Under the pieces are notes generated by a model that was given only the letters and a program-made list of their open reading frames with translations, searched no databases and had not been told where the DNA came from. Positions 17,334 to 26,114 of a stretch of 64,000 bases of DNA are shown here, in pieces. This DNA comes from Flavimaricola marinus (GTDB lineage Bacteria > Pseudomonadota > Alphaproteobacteria > Rhodobacterales > Rhodobacteraceae), in contig NZ_FXZK01000012.1 in assembly GCF_900184895.1 (NCBI RefSeq), forward strand, positions 44,742 to 108,741. The letters run 5' to 3'. Every line of letters starts with the position of its first letter. Position 1 is the stretch's first letter. Made by a program: the position numbers and the translations under genes.

Positions 17334-18974
17334 TCACCATCGCTCCACCTTGAACATGGGGCGCGATGTATCACCGGTGTCGACTGGACGCAGCCCCTCC
17401 GATCCCCGATCATCGGCAGCCAGACCCTTCATCGAAGAATTCCTTTCACGGGACCTGCGCTCAGCCTTGGTCAGCGCGCGGCTTTCACCCTCGATCTGGC
17501 GTTGCTGCCGGATCAATTCGGCGAGGACCAGTTCATTCGTGCCCACCTTCCCCATGGCCCGTGCCTTTTGCATGGCTTCGCGGTATTCCCAGAGCGACAC
17601 AGGCGGGATTTCTAGGTTGCGATACCGGGCCTCAACGCATCTGCCGCCATCCAGTTCGACCCAGACGGCCGAAAGATTGCGAGGATCGTACCGGACAACT
17701 ACCTTTCCGTCCCGACGACCGACATAACCCGCGAGAGCGTCGGACCAGTAGCGCAAGTCGAACAGGTGGATGCCGTCGCGCCGAACCTGCCGATGCGCAC
17801 TTGGCAGGAAACTCACTCGAAACGCCTCGATGTCGAAAGGGATGTCGTCGGACATTTCTCCGGCGAGCGCGTCCCACTTGGCAACGGGTGTGCAGTTGAG
17901 GCTTGAGTGAATGCTGTTGTTGTAACGACAGATCTCGAGGGCAAACCACCGATCGAACTCTCGCAGGGTCATCGCCGCATTGGCCTCTGCATCGTAGCCG
18001 CCCTTGGCCGCAACGGACGACTGGGTGGTTCCCGGCAGGAGATGCACTGCGCCCATCATCGTGCCGATCAGCCGTTCGATATGCCCCCCAAAATGAGGGC
18101 TTCCTGGCGGTCGGTAGACCAGGTTGATCCCCCATTCCGCACAAGCTGACTGAAAGGCCTGGGACCGGAAATCGCGGCCATTGTCGACATGGATGCTGCG
18201 CGGTTTGCCTTGGGCAGGCCAAGGCACGGCGCATTCAAGGTCAGCCAACAGTTCTGCTTTGGGGGCGACAGCCTGCGTAAGGCACAAGGCCACCGAAAGG
18301 CGAGATGGCGCCTCGAAGCTCACGTGGTATCCCGTCACCATGCGTGAGGTGATGTCGATCGCGAGGGTCACCCAAGGCCGGCCGATGGGTTTACGCTCGA
18401 AACTGTCGACAAGGATGACGTCCGCCGGTGTGTGATCAATCTGCACTACGTCCAGCGGCCGTTCCGCCGCGTTCTGCCCTGTCACCGGCGCGAAACGCTG
18501 CCGTGCAGCCTTCGCCCCCTCGCGCGCTTTCATGACCTCGCGCGCATCCATCGCATCGAGTCGGCGCTGAACTGTCCGGCGCGTCGGCTGCTGAAAACCT
18601 TGCTGACCGCACGCACTGCGGATTTCGCTAACCACCCGCGCCAAACTGGGACGCTCCCGGCGCAAGTAGTATCGCATTAGGTGATCTTCGATGATGGCTT
18701 CAACCTCGTCGGGCACCATGGCGGTTCCCGATGGACGGCCACGTTTTCGAGGAACAATCGCACTGGTTCGGCCGCCGCCCTCGGCAAGCCTCTGGATCCA
18801 CCGCCAGACCGTCGCTCGGCTTACTCCCAGCTCCCAGACAGCGTCACGGACCCCGCTCTCCAAACTGCCGGACCCTGACAAATAGGCCTGAACCAAGGGT
18901 CGCAAGACAGATGCTCGGCGCTGATCCTCTGCGCCGATACCTCCGACTTCTTCGCTATCGGCTTGCATCGTCAC
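17334..18974 (-). CDS. tniA: TniA DDE transposase (Mu/TnsB type)
   Basis: 546 residues. An N-terminal helix-turn-helix (WELGVSRATVWRWIQRLAEG) is followed by a second DNA-binding part and an rve-type catalytic core. The DDE residues are D180 (VVQIDHTPAD), D264 (IHVDNGRDF) and E300 (HFGGHIERL), and a Mu-transposase-like C-terminal barrel follows. It cuts and joins the transposon ends, which carry its repeated boxes. The gene is intact and first in tniA-tniB-tniQ. Confidence 0.93.
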   Translation of the reverse strand: MTMQADSEEVGGIGAEDQRRASVLRPLVQAYLSGSGSLESGVRDAVWELGVSRATVWRWIQRLAEGGGRTSAIVPRKRGRPSGTAMVPDEVEAIIEDHLMRYYLRRERPSLARVVSEIRSACGQQGFQQPTRRTVQRRLDAMDAREVMKAREGAKAARQRFAPVTGQNAAERPLDVVQIDHTPADVILVDSFERKPIGRPWVTLAIDITSRMVTGYHVSFEAPSRLSVALCLTQAVAPKAELLADLECAVPWPAQGKPRSIHVDNGRDFRSQAFQSACAEWGINLVYRPPGSPHFGGHIERLIGTMMGAVHLLPGTTQSSVAAKGGYDAEANAAMTLREFDRWFALEICRYNNSIHSSLNCTPVAKWDALAGEMSDDIPFDIEAFRVSFLPSAHRQVRRDGIHLFDLRYWSDALAGYVGRRDGKVVVRYDPRNLSAVWVELDGGRCVEARYRNLEIPPVSLWEYREAMQKARAMGKVGTNELVLAELIRQQRQIEGESRALTKAERRSRERNSSMKGLAADDRGSEGLRPVDTGDTSRPMFKVERW

Positions 18975-18999
18975 TTATAGACCAGCCCTGTGAACCCTG

Positions 19000-19065
19000 T
19001 CTCACCTTTAACGGCAAGAATCTCAGAATAAAAGGCAACATCTCACATTTAAAGGCTACGCGACA
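19000..19065 (-). repeat. Right end of the transposon with three TniA-binding-type boxes
   Basis: Read on the minus strand from 19065 inward: TGTCGCGTAGCC, then three boxes of the TTGCCTTTAAAT-type at 19057-19041, 19038-19021 and 19017-19000. They are closely spaced (20-21 bases), unlike the left end, giving the element the asymmetric ends typical of Tn7/Tn5053-type transposons. Confidence 0.85.
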
Positions 19066-19130
19066 GTAGCCTACTATGGGGAAAGAAGCGGCGGATGCAC
19101 CCAGCACCCATAGACAGCCGGCCCCGGCGA

Positions 19131-20126
19131 TTAGCTATTCAACTTAGCGCGCCGACGCCTAAAACGCTCCTTCATCAACCTATCACCGTCCTCTGAGCCA
19201 TCGTGAAAGGTACCAAACATCTGATCAAGCGCGACCAAACCTTCCGAATAATTCACCTCGAAATACTTGTGATGGAGATAGTGGTTGTATGCATGTGTCG
19301 GAACTGCTTTTTCATCATTCAGCACAACCTTGTCGAACCCGACATGGCCGACCACTGCGCCGTATCCTGCGAAATATAAATGGTACATCGCAAGGAATGG
19401 ATTAGAGGGCAGGATAAAGTGAACAAGGATGCCACTGAAATACAAAAGGTGTTCGACCGGATGCATCGACAGGCTGGAAAAAGGGGCTGGGTTGACGCTG
19501 TTGTGGTGAAGGCTGTGAATCCACTGATATAGTGGCGGGATGTGGATGAGCCGGTGAACGAGATAGAAGTGAACCTCGTGGATCAGGGGGACAAGGAGAA
19601 AGAGCACCGCGAGCCAAATCGGATTTTCTCCAAATGAGACGAAGGGCATATAGCCATTGGCAAATACCCACAGAATTAAAACCTCATATGCCGTCATTAT
19701 GGGTACACCTGCGGCGAAAGTCCAAAACAGGTTTTCCCTTAGCTGACTTCCGAAAAGAAAGCTGTCATCTTTTTTGCGCGGCCATTTGCCGTTATATTTG
19801 AAGGCAATATCTTGGCGACGCATCCAGTAGAAATGCAGTTGGAATGCGCCATAAAAAAGAAAAATACCCAAGCTGTTTCTGGCAAGAAGATATAAAATCC
19901 AGTCTGCTGAAAGCACGCTGAGCGTTTCCTGAGATGGCGTCAGAGCGTACCAGGTCAAGCCGGCGATCAACATGAGAATGACATTCCAGGGCAGAAAATA
20001 CGTTGGAAGCCATTTAAGAAATGCACGCGGCTGGGGTGGCAACACGAATACAGGTGCCTTTTTCAGGGGTTCATTTGGCGTCCAGTTGCCCCGTTTGTCA
20101 CGGCTGCCATAAAGATTATCATCCAT
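19131..20126 (-). CDS. Sterol desaturase/fatty acid hydroxylase family membrane protein (MocD-like)
   Basis: 331 residues with several membrane segments and the histidine clusters that bind the di-iron centre: HEVHFYLVHRLIH, HSLHHNS and HYLHHKYFE. The family hydroxylates or desaturates lipids, or, in the rhizopine gene set, is named MocD. The Rieske ferredoxin encoded 90 bases upstream is the likely electron donor. The region lies just to the right of the Tn5053-like element. Confidence 0.88.
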   Translation of the reverse strand: MDDNLYGSRDKRGNWTPNEPLKKAPVFVLPPQPRAFLKWLPTYFLPWNVILMLIAGLTWYALTPSQETLSVLSADWILYLLARNSLGIFLFYGAFQLHFYWMRRQDIAFKYNGKWPRKKDDSFLFGSQLRENLFWTFAAGVPIMTAYEVLILWVFANGYMPFVSFGENPIWLAVLFLLVPLIHEVHFYLVHRLIHIPPLYQWIHSLHHNSVNPAPFSSLSMHPVEHLLYFSGILVHFILPSNPFLAMYHLYFAGYGAVVGHVGFDKVVLNDEKAVPTHAYNHYLHHKYFEVNYSEGLVALDQMFGTFHDGSEDGDRLMKERFRRRRAKLNS

Positions 20127-20216
20127 GTCTACCTCCGGTGAGACGCGTAAGAGTTTGTGGCGGTTGCCGACCAGATTTGTGTCAATTCCGTAGCGGCCAA
20201 TCGGACAGGGACCATA

Positions 20217-20531
20217 TTATCTCAAATTCACCCAGACGCGGCCGTCTTCAATTTTTGTTGGATAGGTTTTTAGATTGATACAGGCCGGTGGTGAAAGAAC
20301 TTCACCGCTGCGATAATCGAACACCGCCGAGTGTTTTGGGCATTCGATTTCAAAATCCATCACCAAGCCGTCAGCCAAATGGACATCCTCGTGGGTGCAC
20401 AAGCCCGAGGTACAATAAAATGCATCGTCGGGCGCGTGGTAAATGGCGTAGGTCCGATCCGCATGGTCAAAACGGATGACCTCTTCGGTTTCGATATCAT
20501 CGACGTGACAGGCATCTATCCAGTCTGGCAT
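20217..20531 (-). CDS. Rieske-type [2Fe-2S] ferredoxin (MocE-like)
   Basis: 104 residues from an ATG with an AAAGGAA ribosome site; a longer upstream frame lacks support. The cluster ligands are visible as CTH ... CPKH, and LKTYPTKIEDGRVWVNL is the usual C-terminal strand region. It is the size of small soluble Rieske ferredoxins that pass electrons to oxygenases. The upstream position relative to the hydroxylase suggests one transcript and a donor role. The reductase is not in this window. Confidence 0.9.
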   Translation of the reverse strand: MPDWIDACHVDDIETEEVIRFDHADRTYAIYHAPDDAFYCTSGLCTHEDVHLADGLVMDFEIECPKHSAVFDYRSGEVLSPPACINLKTYPTKIEDGRVWVNLR

Positions 20532-20631
20532 GGTGCGTTCCTTTCTGACGATTGTGGTCGTTTTGGAGTTGTGCACGGGGCTGGCAGCGCGAACCGCGTA
20601 TGGTGATGTTGAGACATGTGGATGAAAGCCA

Positions 20632-21786
20632 TCATGGCGCCGCCCTCAAAGACCGGCGGTCTGTAATGCCGGCGACCATAGTCCATAGGTGATAGCAGGA
20701 GCTTGCAGGCGCCGGACCGTCGACCGGACGACCCTTTGCGGTCATCGCGTCATGCCAAAGACCGCGGGTGCCTCCGGCAAGGTAGGTTTCAAGAATACCG
20801 CGCGCCGTCACCTCTGCATCGTTCAATCGCCCGGTGACAAGGCATCCCTTTATATATTCCACCTGTGACCAGAGCCGTCGCCCCTTGCCGACGTGTCGCC
20901 CGCTTGCATCGACCTCGTCCAAAAGGAAACGTTGGTCGTTCGGATCACGTCCTATGTCTATCGCAGTGGCGAGAAGACGGTTCGGCAAGTCGGGCGGCGC
21001 AAGGCCATCCGCCGGTCCGTTATCGCGCAAAAGCCAAGCCCATTCGGCCATGTGTCCCGGATCAAGCCGATGAGACCCATAGCGGGCATCCTGTTCCCAG
21101 TACGGCCCCATGAATTCAACCAACAGGCCTTCGGGAGATAGGAAATGTGTGGTCAGCCCGTTTATGAGACCCGAGAGCCGCGCGCGGTAGGGGGTTGCCC
21201 CAGTTGCAGCGTATAACGCTGAGAGCGCTTCAAACATATGCATATGCGGATTTTGGCGGCGCGGAAGACTGCCGGCGTTGTCTTCTCGCCAGCCGCCTGA
21301 AGAGGACGCAAGACCCCTGTCGATCACCGCCAGAGTGTCATCCGCTTTTGCCTGGTACACAGGGTCGCCCGTGGCATGATGCAGGCTTGCGAAGGCAAGG
21401 ATCATGCAAGACTGATCATAGAGATCAAGTTTGGGATCGGTTATTTTACCGCTGTTGCGCGCAATCTCATGCACATAGCCGCCCCCGACCCGTTTTGCGT
21501 CACGTTCAATCGCGTCCGCTGCGCGAACGGCAGCGGCAAGGCCCCCGTCTGGCCCACATCCCAGCCGTGCCGCGTCGGCGTAGACGTGGATCATCCGGGC
21601 GGCTGTCCTGATCCTGAGGCGATCCGAGGTGAGAGGATTGCCGTCCAGTGACAACGCTTCGTGAAAATGACCGGTTGTCGTGTCCCAGCCCGCATCGATC
21701 CAGACGGGGAGGATGTCGTCCAGAAGCGTCTGCTGCAGCGCGTCAACGTTGGGGGTCAGAAGACCGGTTTCCTCGTGCGCACTCAT
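20632..21786 (-). CDS. AGE family epimerase/isomerase (mannose isomerase-like)
   Basis: About 384 residues. The start MSAHEETGLL overlaps the LacI stop as ATGA. It shows the alpha6/alpha6-barrel family patterns WREDNAGSLPRRQNPHMHMFEA, LDPGHMAEWAWLL and KGRRLWSQVEYIKGC, with His residues (HMHMFEA, GHMAEW) at the active-site positions of N-acylglucosamine 2-epimerases and mannose isomerases. In this locus it probably interconverts mannose and fructose or a related sugar. Third gene of a coupled minus-strand operon. Confidence 0.85.
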   Translation of the reverse strand: MSAHEETGLLTPNVDALQQTLLDDILPVWIDAGWDTTTGHFHEALSLDGNPLTSDRLRIRTAARMIHVYADAARLGCGPDGGLAAAVRAADAIERDAKRVGGGYVHEIARNSGKITDPKLDLYDQSCMILAFASLHHATGDPVYQAKADDTLAVIDRGLASSSGGWREDNAGSLPRRQNPHMHMFEALSALYAATGATPYRARLSGLINGLTTHFLSPEGLLVEFMGPYWEQDARYGSHRLDPGHMAEWAWLLRDNGPADGLAPPDLPNRLLATAIDIGRDPNDQRFLLDEVDASGRHVGKGRRLWSQVEYIKGCLVTGRLNDAEVTARGILETYLAGGTRGLWHDAMTAKGRPVDGPAPASSCYHLWTMVAGITDRRSLRAAP

Positions 21787-22799
21787 GTCGATTTTCGAAT
21801 GATGAGTTTGGGCTGTATGAAAACCGACTTGAGGGGGGCCTCTGGTTCGGCAATCCGGCGCAGGAGCAACCGGGCCGCTTCTGCACCCAATTCGCGGGGT
21901 GTGACCGAGACCGTCGTGAGGGGCGGATCCCAATCCGCCGCCATGCTGATGTCGTCAAACCCCACCAACGCGAATGTCTGGCCCGGAACACGTCCGACCT
22001 TGTGCAAACCGATTGAAGCACCAAAGGCGACGATGTCCTGATGGCAGACGAGTGCGGTCAATTCGGGGCACCGGGAAAGCAGCCGCGCCGTCGCTTGGGA
22101 CGCGGCGGTTATCGTTGCATCACAGGCTTCGGTTCGGGCAGCGTCATGGTTCAGACCCGCATCGCGGAGTGAGCGCGCCCAAGATGCGAGGCGGGCATCC
22201 CGAGATTCAGACGATGGTCTTCCGCCGATATATCCGATGTCGCGGTGCCCAAGGTTCGTCAGATGTGCGACGGCCATCTCAATTCCGGCATCGTTGTCGA
22301 CCCCCACAAAATCAAGCATGCCGGGCACCGGGCGGCGCAGGACACTGACACAGCGTTCCGCCCCGGCGGCGAACTGCGCGATGCGATCAGCCGTTGTGTG
22401 CGGCGCGGGACACAGGATTGCGCCTGCAGCGGCGGTTTCGCGCATCGTGACGCCGAACCGGTCCTGTCTTTTCAGGTCGTCATCAAGCGCGACGACCATT
22501 GGAAAATACTGTTCCGCCTCCAGCACTTCGGATGCACCTTCGACGAGATCCGCGAAGAAGGGGTTCACCAGGCTGCTGATGCCAATACCGACAATTGTTG
22601 AACGACCCGCCCGCAAGTTGGCTGCCGAGCGGTTGTAGACATAGCCGATCCGTTTGACTGTATCGAGAACGTGCCGCCGCGTTTCGGGCGAGATGCGGCC
22701 CGTATTGCGCAGAACCTGGCTGACTGTGGCCTTGGATACACCTGACGCGGTCGCCACGTCATTGAGGGTCAGTCGCGAGGGAGCAGCTTCATCGGTCAT
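21783..22799 (-). CDS. LacI family transcriptional regulator
   Basis: About 338 residues from MTDEAAPSRLTL, whose ATG overlaps the upstream stop as ATGA. The N-terminal helix-turn-helix is LNDVATASGVSKATVSQVLR, followed by the hinge helix AANLRAG and a periplasmic-binding-protein-like sensor domain (IGISSLVNPFFADLVEGA, GHRDIGYIGG). It probably represses the divergent polyol genes by binding two TCGA-centred palindromes in the 24.5-24.7 kb intergenic region, and responds to a sugar of the pathway. Confidence 0.93.
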   Translation of the reverse strand: MTDEAAPSRLTLNDVATASGVSKATVSQVLRNTGRISPETRRHVLDTVKRIGYVYNRSAANLRAGRSTIVGIGISSLVNPFFADLVEGASEVLEAEQYFPMVVALDDDLKRQDRFGVTMRETAAAGAILCPAPHTTADRIAQFAAGAERCVSVLRRPVPGMLDFVGVDNDAGIEMAVAHLTNLGHRDIGYIGGRPSSESRDARLASWARSLRDAGLNHDAARTEACDATITAASQATARLLSRCPELTALVCHQDIVAFGASIGLHKVGRVPGQTFALVGFDDISMAADWDPPLTTVSVTPRELGAEAARLLLRRIAEPEAPLKSVFIQPKLIIRKST

Positions 22800-24538
22800 G
22801 TCCGCACCGCCGCATTGATCATCCCACAAGCCTGCCCCGGGGTAACTGGCCGGAATGTGTAGGCACCCACTGTTGCGGGGATGATAAAGGTCTCTGCAAA
22901 GCCAACCACGAAGGGTTTGAACGCCGCGGTCGGGCTTTCGATAATTGCGCCGTCGCCCTGCACGAGGTTGAGGACATGAACACTGTCGCCTGTCTCCTGC
23001 TGCACCTCACTGTCGAACCAATGGCGCCGGGTTTCGATGAACTCCGACGCATGCAGGCCGGTTCGTTCCTCGACATAGGTTCCATCGCGCACGAGAATTT
23101 CGGATTGCTCCAGAATTTCGGCATCAACCCACGTTCGATCCCGATCACCTTTCAACACGTTTTGTCCATGTTCAGCATGGATCGGACGGGGACGCCCGTC
23201 CAGACCAAGACGGCCCCAATCCCAGAGTTTGAATGTAAAGATGTAGGGCGTCGCGCTGATTTCGAGAACCATGCACCCGCGGCCAGCGCAATGTATCGTG
23301 CCCGAGGGAATGGAGAAATGGTCGTGCCGCGCGGTGGGAAGTCGGTTGACATACCGAGCAACATCCAGATCGCCGCCCCCTTCCTGCGCCTCGTGCAGGG
23401 CGTCGAAGAAGTGTTGCGGCGATGTTCCGTCGGTCAAGCCCAGATACACGTGTGCATCAGGCTCTGCGGCAAGGATATAATAGCTTTCGTCCTGGGTGTA
23501 TGACAGGCCGAACCGGTCGCGGGCATAATCTGCATCAGGATGCACCTGCAGCGACAGGTTTCCGCCTTCGATCGTGTCGAGAAAATCGAACCTGATTGGA
23601 AACTCGGCGCCGAAACGCTGAAAAACGGGTTTGCCGAGCAGGTCTTCGGGGTGCCGCAAGACGACATTGATCGCGGGCACCTCAAGCGTTCCGCCATCAA
23701 ACGCCAACAGCAGAGAGTTTTCTTCCGGGACGCAATCAAAGCCCCAGGCATAATTGTCCGGGCCATCGGGGAGGTCGAATTCCCGCTTCATCCATTGACC
23801 ACCCCAGACACCCGGGTCGAAAAACGGCACCGTTCGGAACGGCCTTTGAACAACCGCCCCAAGTGCCCTCCGCATGTCCTCTCCCGTCGTCGCAAGCGGG
23901 TTTTCAGGGTCGGTGGTGTCCAGAAACAGGTCCACATCATCAAACAGCGCCATCTTGCACCGGTCTGCACTGCGCCACTCGACGAAATAGCCAAGCTTGA
24001 AGGCCCGCAGCATGTCATCGAACGGTTCCGGCGCAAGCCATGTGCCCCGCCCTGCGCGCAGCCGCGTCTGTATTTCCCAGCGCGGCATGTCGGCATAGAT
24101 CAATGGAGCGGCGTCAAGCTCTGTCCCGGTTGCGACATAAGCCGCACCCGGCCCCGCAATAAGAACCGAACCTCCGTCTCTTACATGTGTGTTTATACAG
24201 TCCCTCACCGAGGAGACGAGCACGTCGTCGAGGAAATCTGCGATCTCCAGCGGTGCCGTGTCTGGCGGCGCGAACGTGCCGAACACCCTGTCGTCAGTCA
24301 GAAAGGGCGACAGCAGATCGGCGCGCTCATTGGGGGGGAGCCGTAAATCGTGCGTATCGACGTGCAGTTTTTCGTGTCCCGGATCAAAAGCATCAAGGAC
24401 CCCGGTGACATCGACGCCCGGATAGCACTCGATTCGCAATGACGGATTGTCTGTCACAATCGGCGTTGTGCGAATGGCCTGCCACCCTGCAAATGCCGTG
24501 CCCGAGACCGTTATTTCTGGACGAACATCGTATGTCAT
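22796..24538 (-). CDS. Class I mannose-6-phosphate isomerase-like protein with long N-terminal domain
   Basis: 580 residues, longer than a bare phosphomannose isomerase (~400). The C-terminal half holds the cupin/PMI features: NLSLQVHPDADYARDRFG with the zinc-ligand Gln/His, and FSIPSGTIHCAGRGCMVLEI. The N-terminal ~240 residues are a separate domain (ADLLSPFLTDDRVFG, SVLIAGPGAAYVATGTEL) that I do not recognise beyond a possible kinase-like fold. It leads the divergent operon with a LacI regulator and AGE epimerase, which fits mannose/fructose interconversion. Confidence 0.78.
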   Translation of the reverse strand: MTYDVRPEITVSGTAFAGWQAIRTTPIVTDNPSLRIECYPGVDVTGVLDAFDPGHEKLHVDTHDLRLPPNERADLLSPFLTDDRVFGTFAPPDTAPLEIADFLDDVLVSSVRDCINTHVRDGGSVLIAGPGAAYVATGTELDAAPLIYADMPRWEIQTRLRAGRGTWLAPEPFDDMLRAFKLGYFVEWRSADRCKMALFDDVDLFLDTTDPENPLATTGEDMRRALGAVVQRPFRTVPFFDPGVWGGQWMKREFDLPDGPDNYAWGFDCVPEENSLLLAFDGGTLEVPAINVVLRHPEDLLGKPVFQRFGAEFPIRFDFLDTIEGGNLSLQVHPDADYARDRFGLSYTQDESYYILAAEPDAHVYLGLTDGTSPQHFFDALHEAQEGGGDLDVARYVNRLPTARHDHFSIPSGTIHCAGRGCMVLEISATPYIFTFKLWDWGRLGLDGRPRPIHAEHGQNVLKGDRDRTWVDAEILEQSEILVRDGTYVEERTGLHASEFIETRRHWFDSEVQQETGDSVHVLNLVQGDGAIIESPTAAFKPFVVGFAETFIIPATVGAYTFRPVTPGQACGMINAAVRT

Positions 24539-24570
24539 GTGAACCGCTTATCCTATGCCGTGCTCAGATC

Positions 24571-24588
24571 TGATATTTCGATATATCA
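24571..24588. promoter_or_regulatory. Palindromic LacI-type operator, minus-operon side
   Basis: TGATATTTCGATATATCA is an 18-bp near-perfect palindrome centred on TCGA, 33 bases upstream of the PMI-like gene. It shares the TAT(A/T)TCGA(A/T)ATA core with the second site at 24701. LacI-family proteins typically bind such CG-centred palindromes, so autoregulation of the operon encoding the regulator is likely. Confidence 0.7.
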
Positions 24589-24680
24589 AAAATATCAACC
24601 TCTCGCACGATGAAAGTTTGTTTTTTTCGAAGATGCGAGGCAATAAATGCTGAGCATAGATTCACTGTACGAAAAATTCA

Positions 24681-24716
24681 TTGACAGGTGTGACGGCGAA
24701 GGTATATCGAAATACC
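24681..24716 (+). promoter_or_regulatory. Plus-strand promoter overlapped by the second LacI-type operator
   Basis: TTGACA at 24681-24686 is followed after 16 bases by TATATC at 24703, a fair -35/-10 pair. The palindrome GGTATATCGAAATACC (24701-24716) covers the -10 box and matches the first operator in its core. A repressor there would block initiation of the binding-protein operon that starts at 24745. Confidence 0.7.
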
Positions 24717-24744
24717 TAATTAACACATTTTGGGAGGAGTCAGG

Positions 24745-26022
24745 ATGCTTAGTAAGAAGGTTTACTCAACTGCGATGATTGTCATGATGGCAGCGTCTGG
24801 CGGCGCGCCTGTGATGGCGCAGGAGACGTTCGATTGGCGTGCCCATGATGGCACCGATATCAATGTCATGATGTCGCGCCACCCCTGGCAGGAGGCGATC
24901 GAGCCCTTCATTCCCGAGTTCGAGGAGTTGACGGGTATCACGGTCAACCTGACCAAGCTGCCGGAGCAGCAATTCATGACCCGTGTGGCCGCCGATCTGA
25001 CAAGCGGCACCTTTTCCCAGGACGTGTTCATGACGCAGTATTACGACGCGCCCACCTTCCAGGCCGAAGGCTGGACGGCCGATCTGCAGCCTTATCTCGA
25101 TGCCGCCGAGGCCGCGGGCTATGATTGGGAGGATTTCTTTCCTGCCGCCCGCGATGTGTCCTCTATCGGGGGAAGCTACGTCGACCGGATCGCGATAACG
25201 TCCGAGGCGCAGGTGCTGGTCTATCGCACCGACATCCTCGACGACCTTGGCATTGAAGTCCCCTCGACATTTGACGAATTGGCCGCAGCGGCGGAGCGCA
25301 TTTCCGAGGAGACCGACTTTGCTGGCTTTACCTTGCGCGGCGGTGCGTCGAACTGGTGGCCTTTCTACGGTTATGTCCGATCCTTTGGCGGAGATTATGT
25401 CACCGTGCCCGATCTGGAGCCGGTCATCGACACACCTGACGCCAGTGCTGCGCTGGCGATGTATGACCGCCTTGCGGCGACCGCACCCCGCGGTGTGACC
25501 AGCTATGACTGGGACGAAATCAACACCGCAATGCTGTCGGGGCAGGCGGCAATGTTTCTTGACAGTTCGGTGATCTTCGCCCGCCTTCAGAATCCTGAGC
25601 TGAGCAATGTGGTCGGCAAAGTGGGTATCGCGCCCATGGTCGCCGGGCCTGCCGGGCCCGTTGGTCATTCGCATTTCTGGAGTATTTCGCTTTCTGCAAC
25701 AGCCCCGCAGCCCGAGGCTGGATGGTATTTTATCCAGTGGGCAACATCGCCTGAAATGCAGGGCCGGATTGCTCTCGAAGGTGTGCTGGGGGCGCGCGCG
25801 TCCTCTTGGGAGGTCGATGGGCTTGATGCGGTCTTTCCCGCCGAGTTCATAGACGCGGTCAAAACATCGCTGGACACCGCCGTCATTTCGCCCGCCAACC
25901 TGAAGTTCTTTGAGTTGATGGATCCCCTGCGGGTCCAGATCCAGGAAGCGATCATGGACAATGTCGAGCCAGCCTCGGCGCTTGAAGGGGTTCAGGAGGA
26001 ATGGGCCCGCATTCTGCAATAA
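24745..26022 (+). CDS. Sugar/polyol ABC transporter substrate-binding protein (family 1)
   Basis: 425 residues. The ATG at 24745 has a strong GGGAGGAG site; a TTG fifteen bases earlier is less likely. The signal peptide is MLSKKVYSTAMIVMMAASGG, with cleavage after APVMA. The mature protein has family 1 features (DINVMMSRHPWQEAIEPFIP, FEELTGITVNLTKLPEQQF) and resembles the SmoE-type polyol-binding proteins of Rhodobacteraceae. First gene of the operon of two permeases, dehydrogenase, kinase and ATPase. Confidence 0.92.
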   Translation: MLSKKVYSTAMIVMMAASGGAPVMAQETFDWRAHDGTDINVMMSRHPWQEAIEPFIPEFEELTGITVNLTKLPEQQFMTRVAADLTSGTFSQDVFMTQYYDAPTFQAEGWTADLQPYLDAAEAAGYDWEDFFPAARDVSSIGGSYVDRIAITSEAQVLVYRTDILDDLGIEVPSTFDELAAAAERISEETDFAGFTLRGGASNWWPFYGYVRSFGGDYVTVPDLEPVIDTPDASAALAMYDRLAATAPRGVTSYDWDEINTAMLSGQAAMFLDSSVIFARLQNPELSNVVGKVGIAPMVAGPAGPVGHSHFWSISLSATAPQPEAGWYFIQWATSPEMQGRIALEGVLGARASSWEVDGLDAVFPAEFIDAVKTSLDTAVISPANLKFFELMDPLRVQIQEAIMDNVEPASALEGVQEEWARILQ

Positions 26023-26048
26023 GTGCAAACCGATAGGTGTACTTTGGG

Positions 26049-26078
26049 TGCTCCGCCCGTCATGGCGGAGCATCTTTT
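26049..26078 (+). terminator. Intra-operon stem-loop with T-tract after the binding-protein gene
   Basis: Arms TGCTCCGCC and GGCGGAGCA (9 bp, 6-base loop) followed by TCTTTT make a leaky intrinsic terminator between the binding protein and the first permease. It would give high binding-protein output and lower permease output from one promoter. Confidence 0.8.
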
Positions 26079-26114
26079 CCCGACTGGACCCATGATCACC
26101 CTTTGGAGGTCGAC

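Larger units (their letters stand above)
15612..19065 (-). mobile_element. Compact Tn5053/Tn402-like transposon (tniA-tniB-tniQ)
   Basis: Bounded by 25-bp inverted ends that begin TGTCGCG and continue TAGCC/TTGCC then TTTAAAT, matching at 23 of 25 positions. Each end carries further internal copies of the same box. Inside are only the three core transposition genes; no resolvase gene or cargo is seen. Tn5053-family elements normally make 5-bp target duplications. Here the flanks are CCCAG on the left and GTAGC on the right, so they do not match. The element is about 3.45 kb, looks complete, and interrupts an IS3 remnant. Confidence 0.88.

Noticed and set aside
15612..19065. CRISPR-associated or Tn7-like transposon with guided targeting
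   Set aside because: The tniQ-tniB-tniA set suggested it, but no Cas gene, repeat array or extra target-selection gene is present, and the TIR structure is that of Tn5053.
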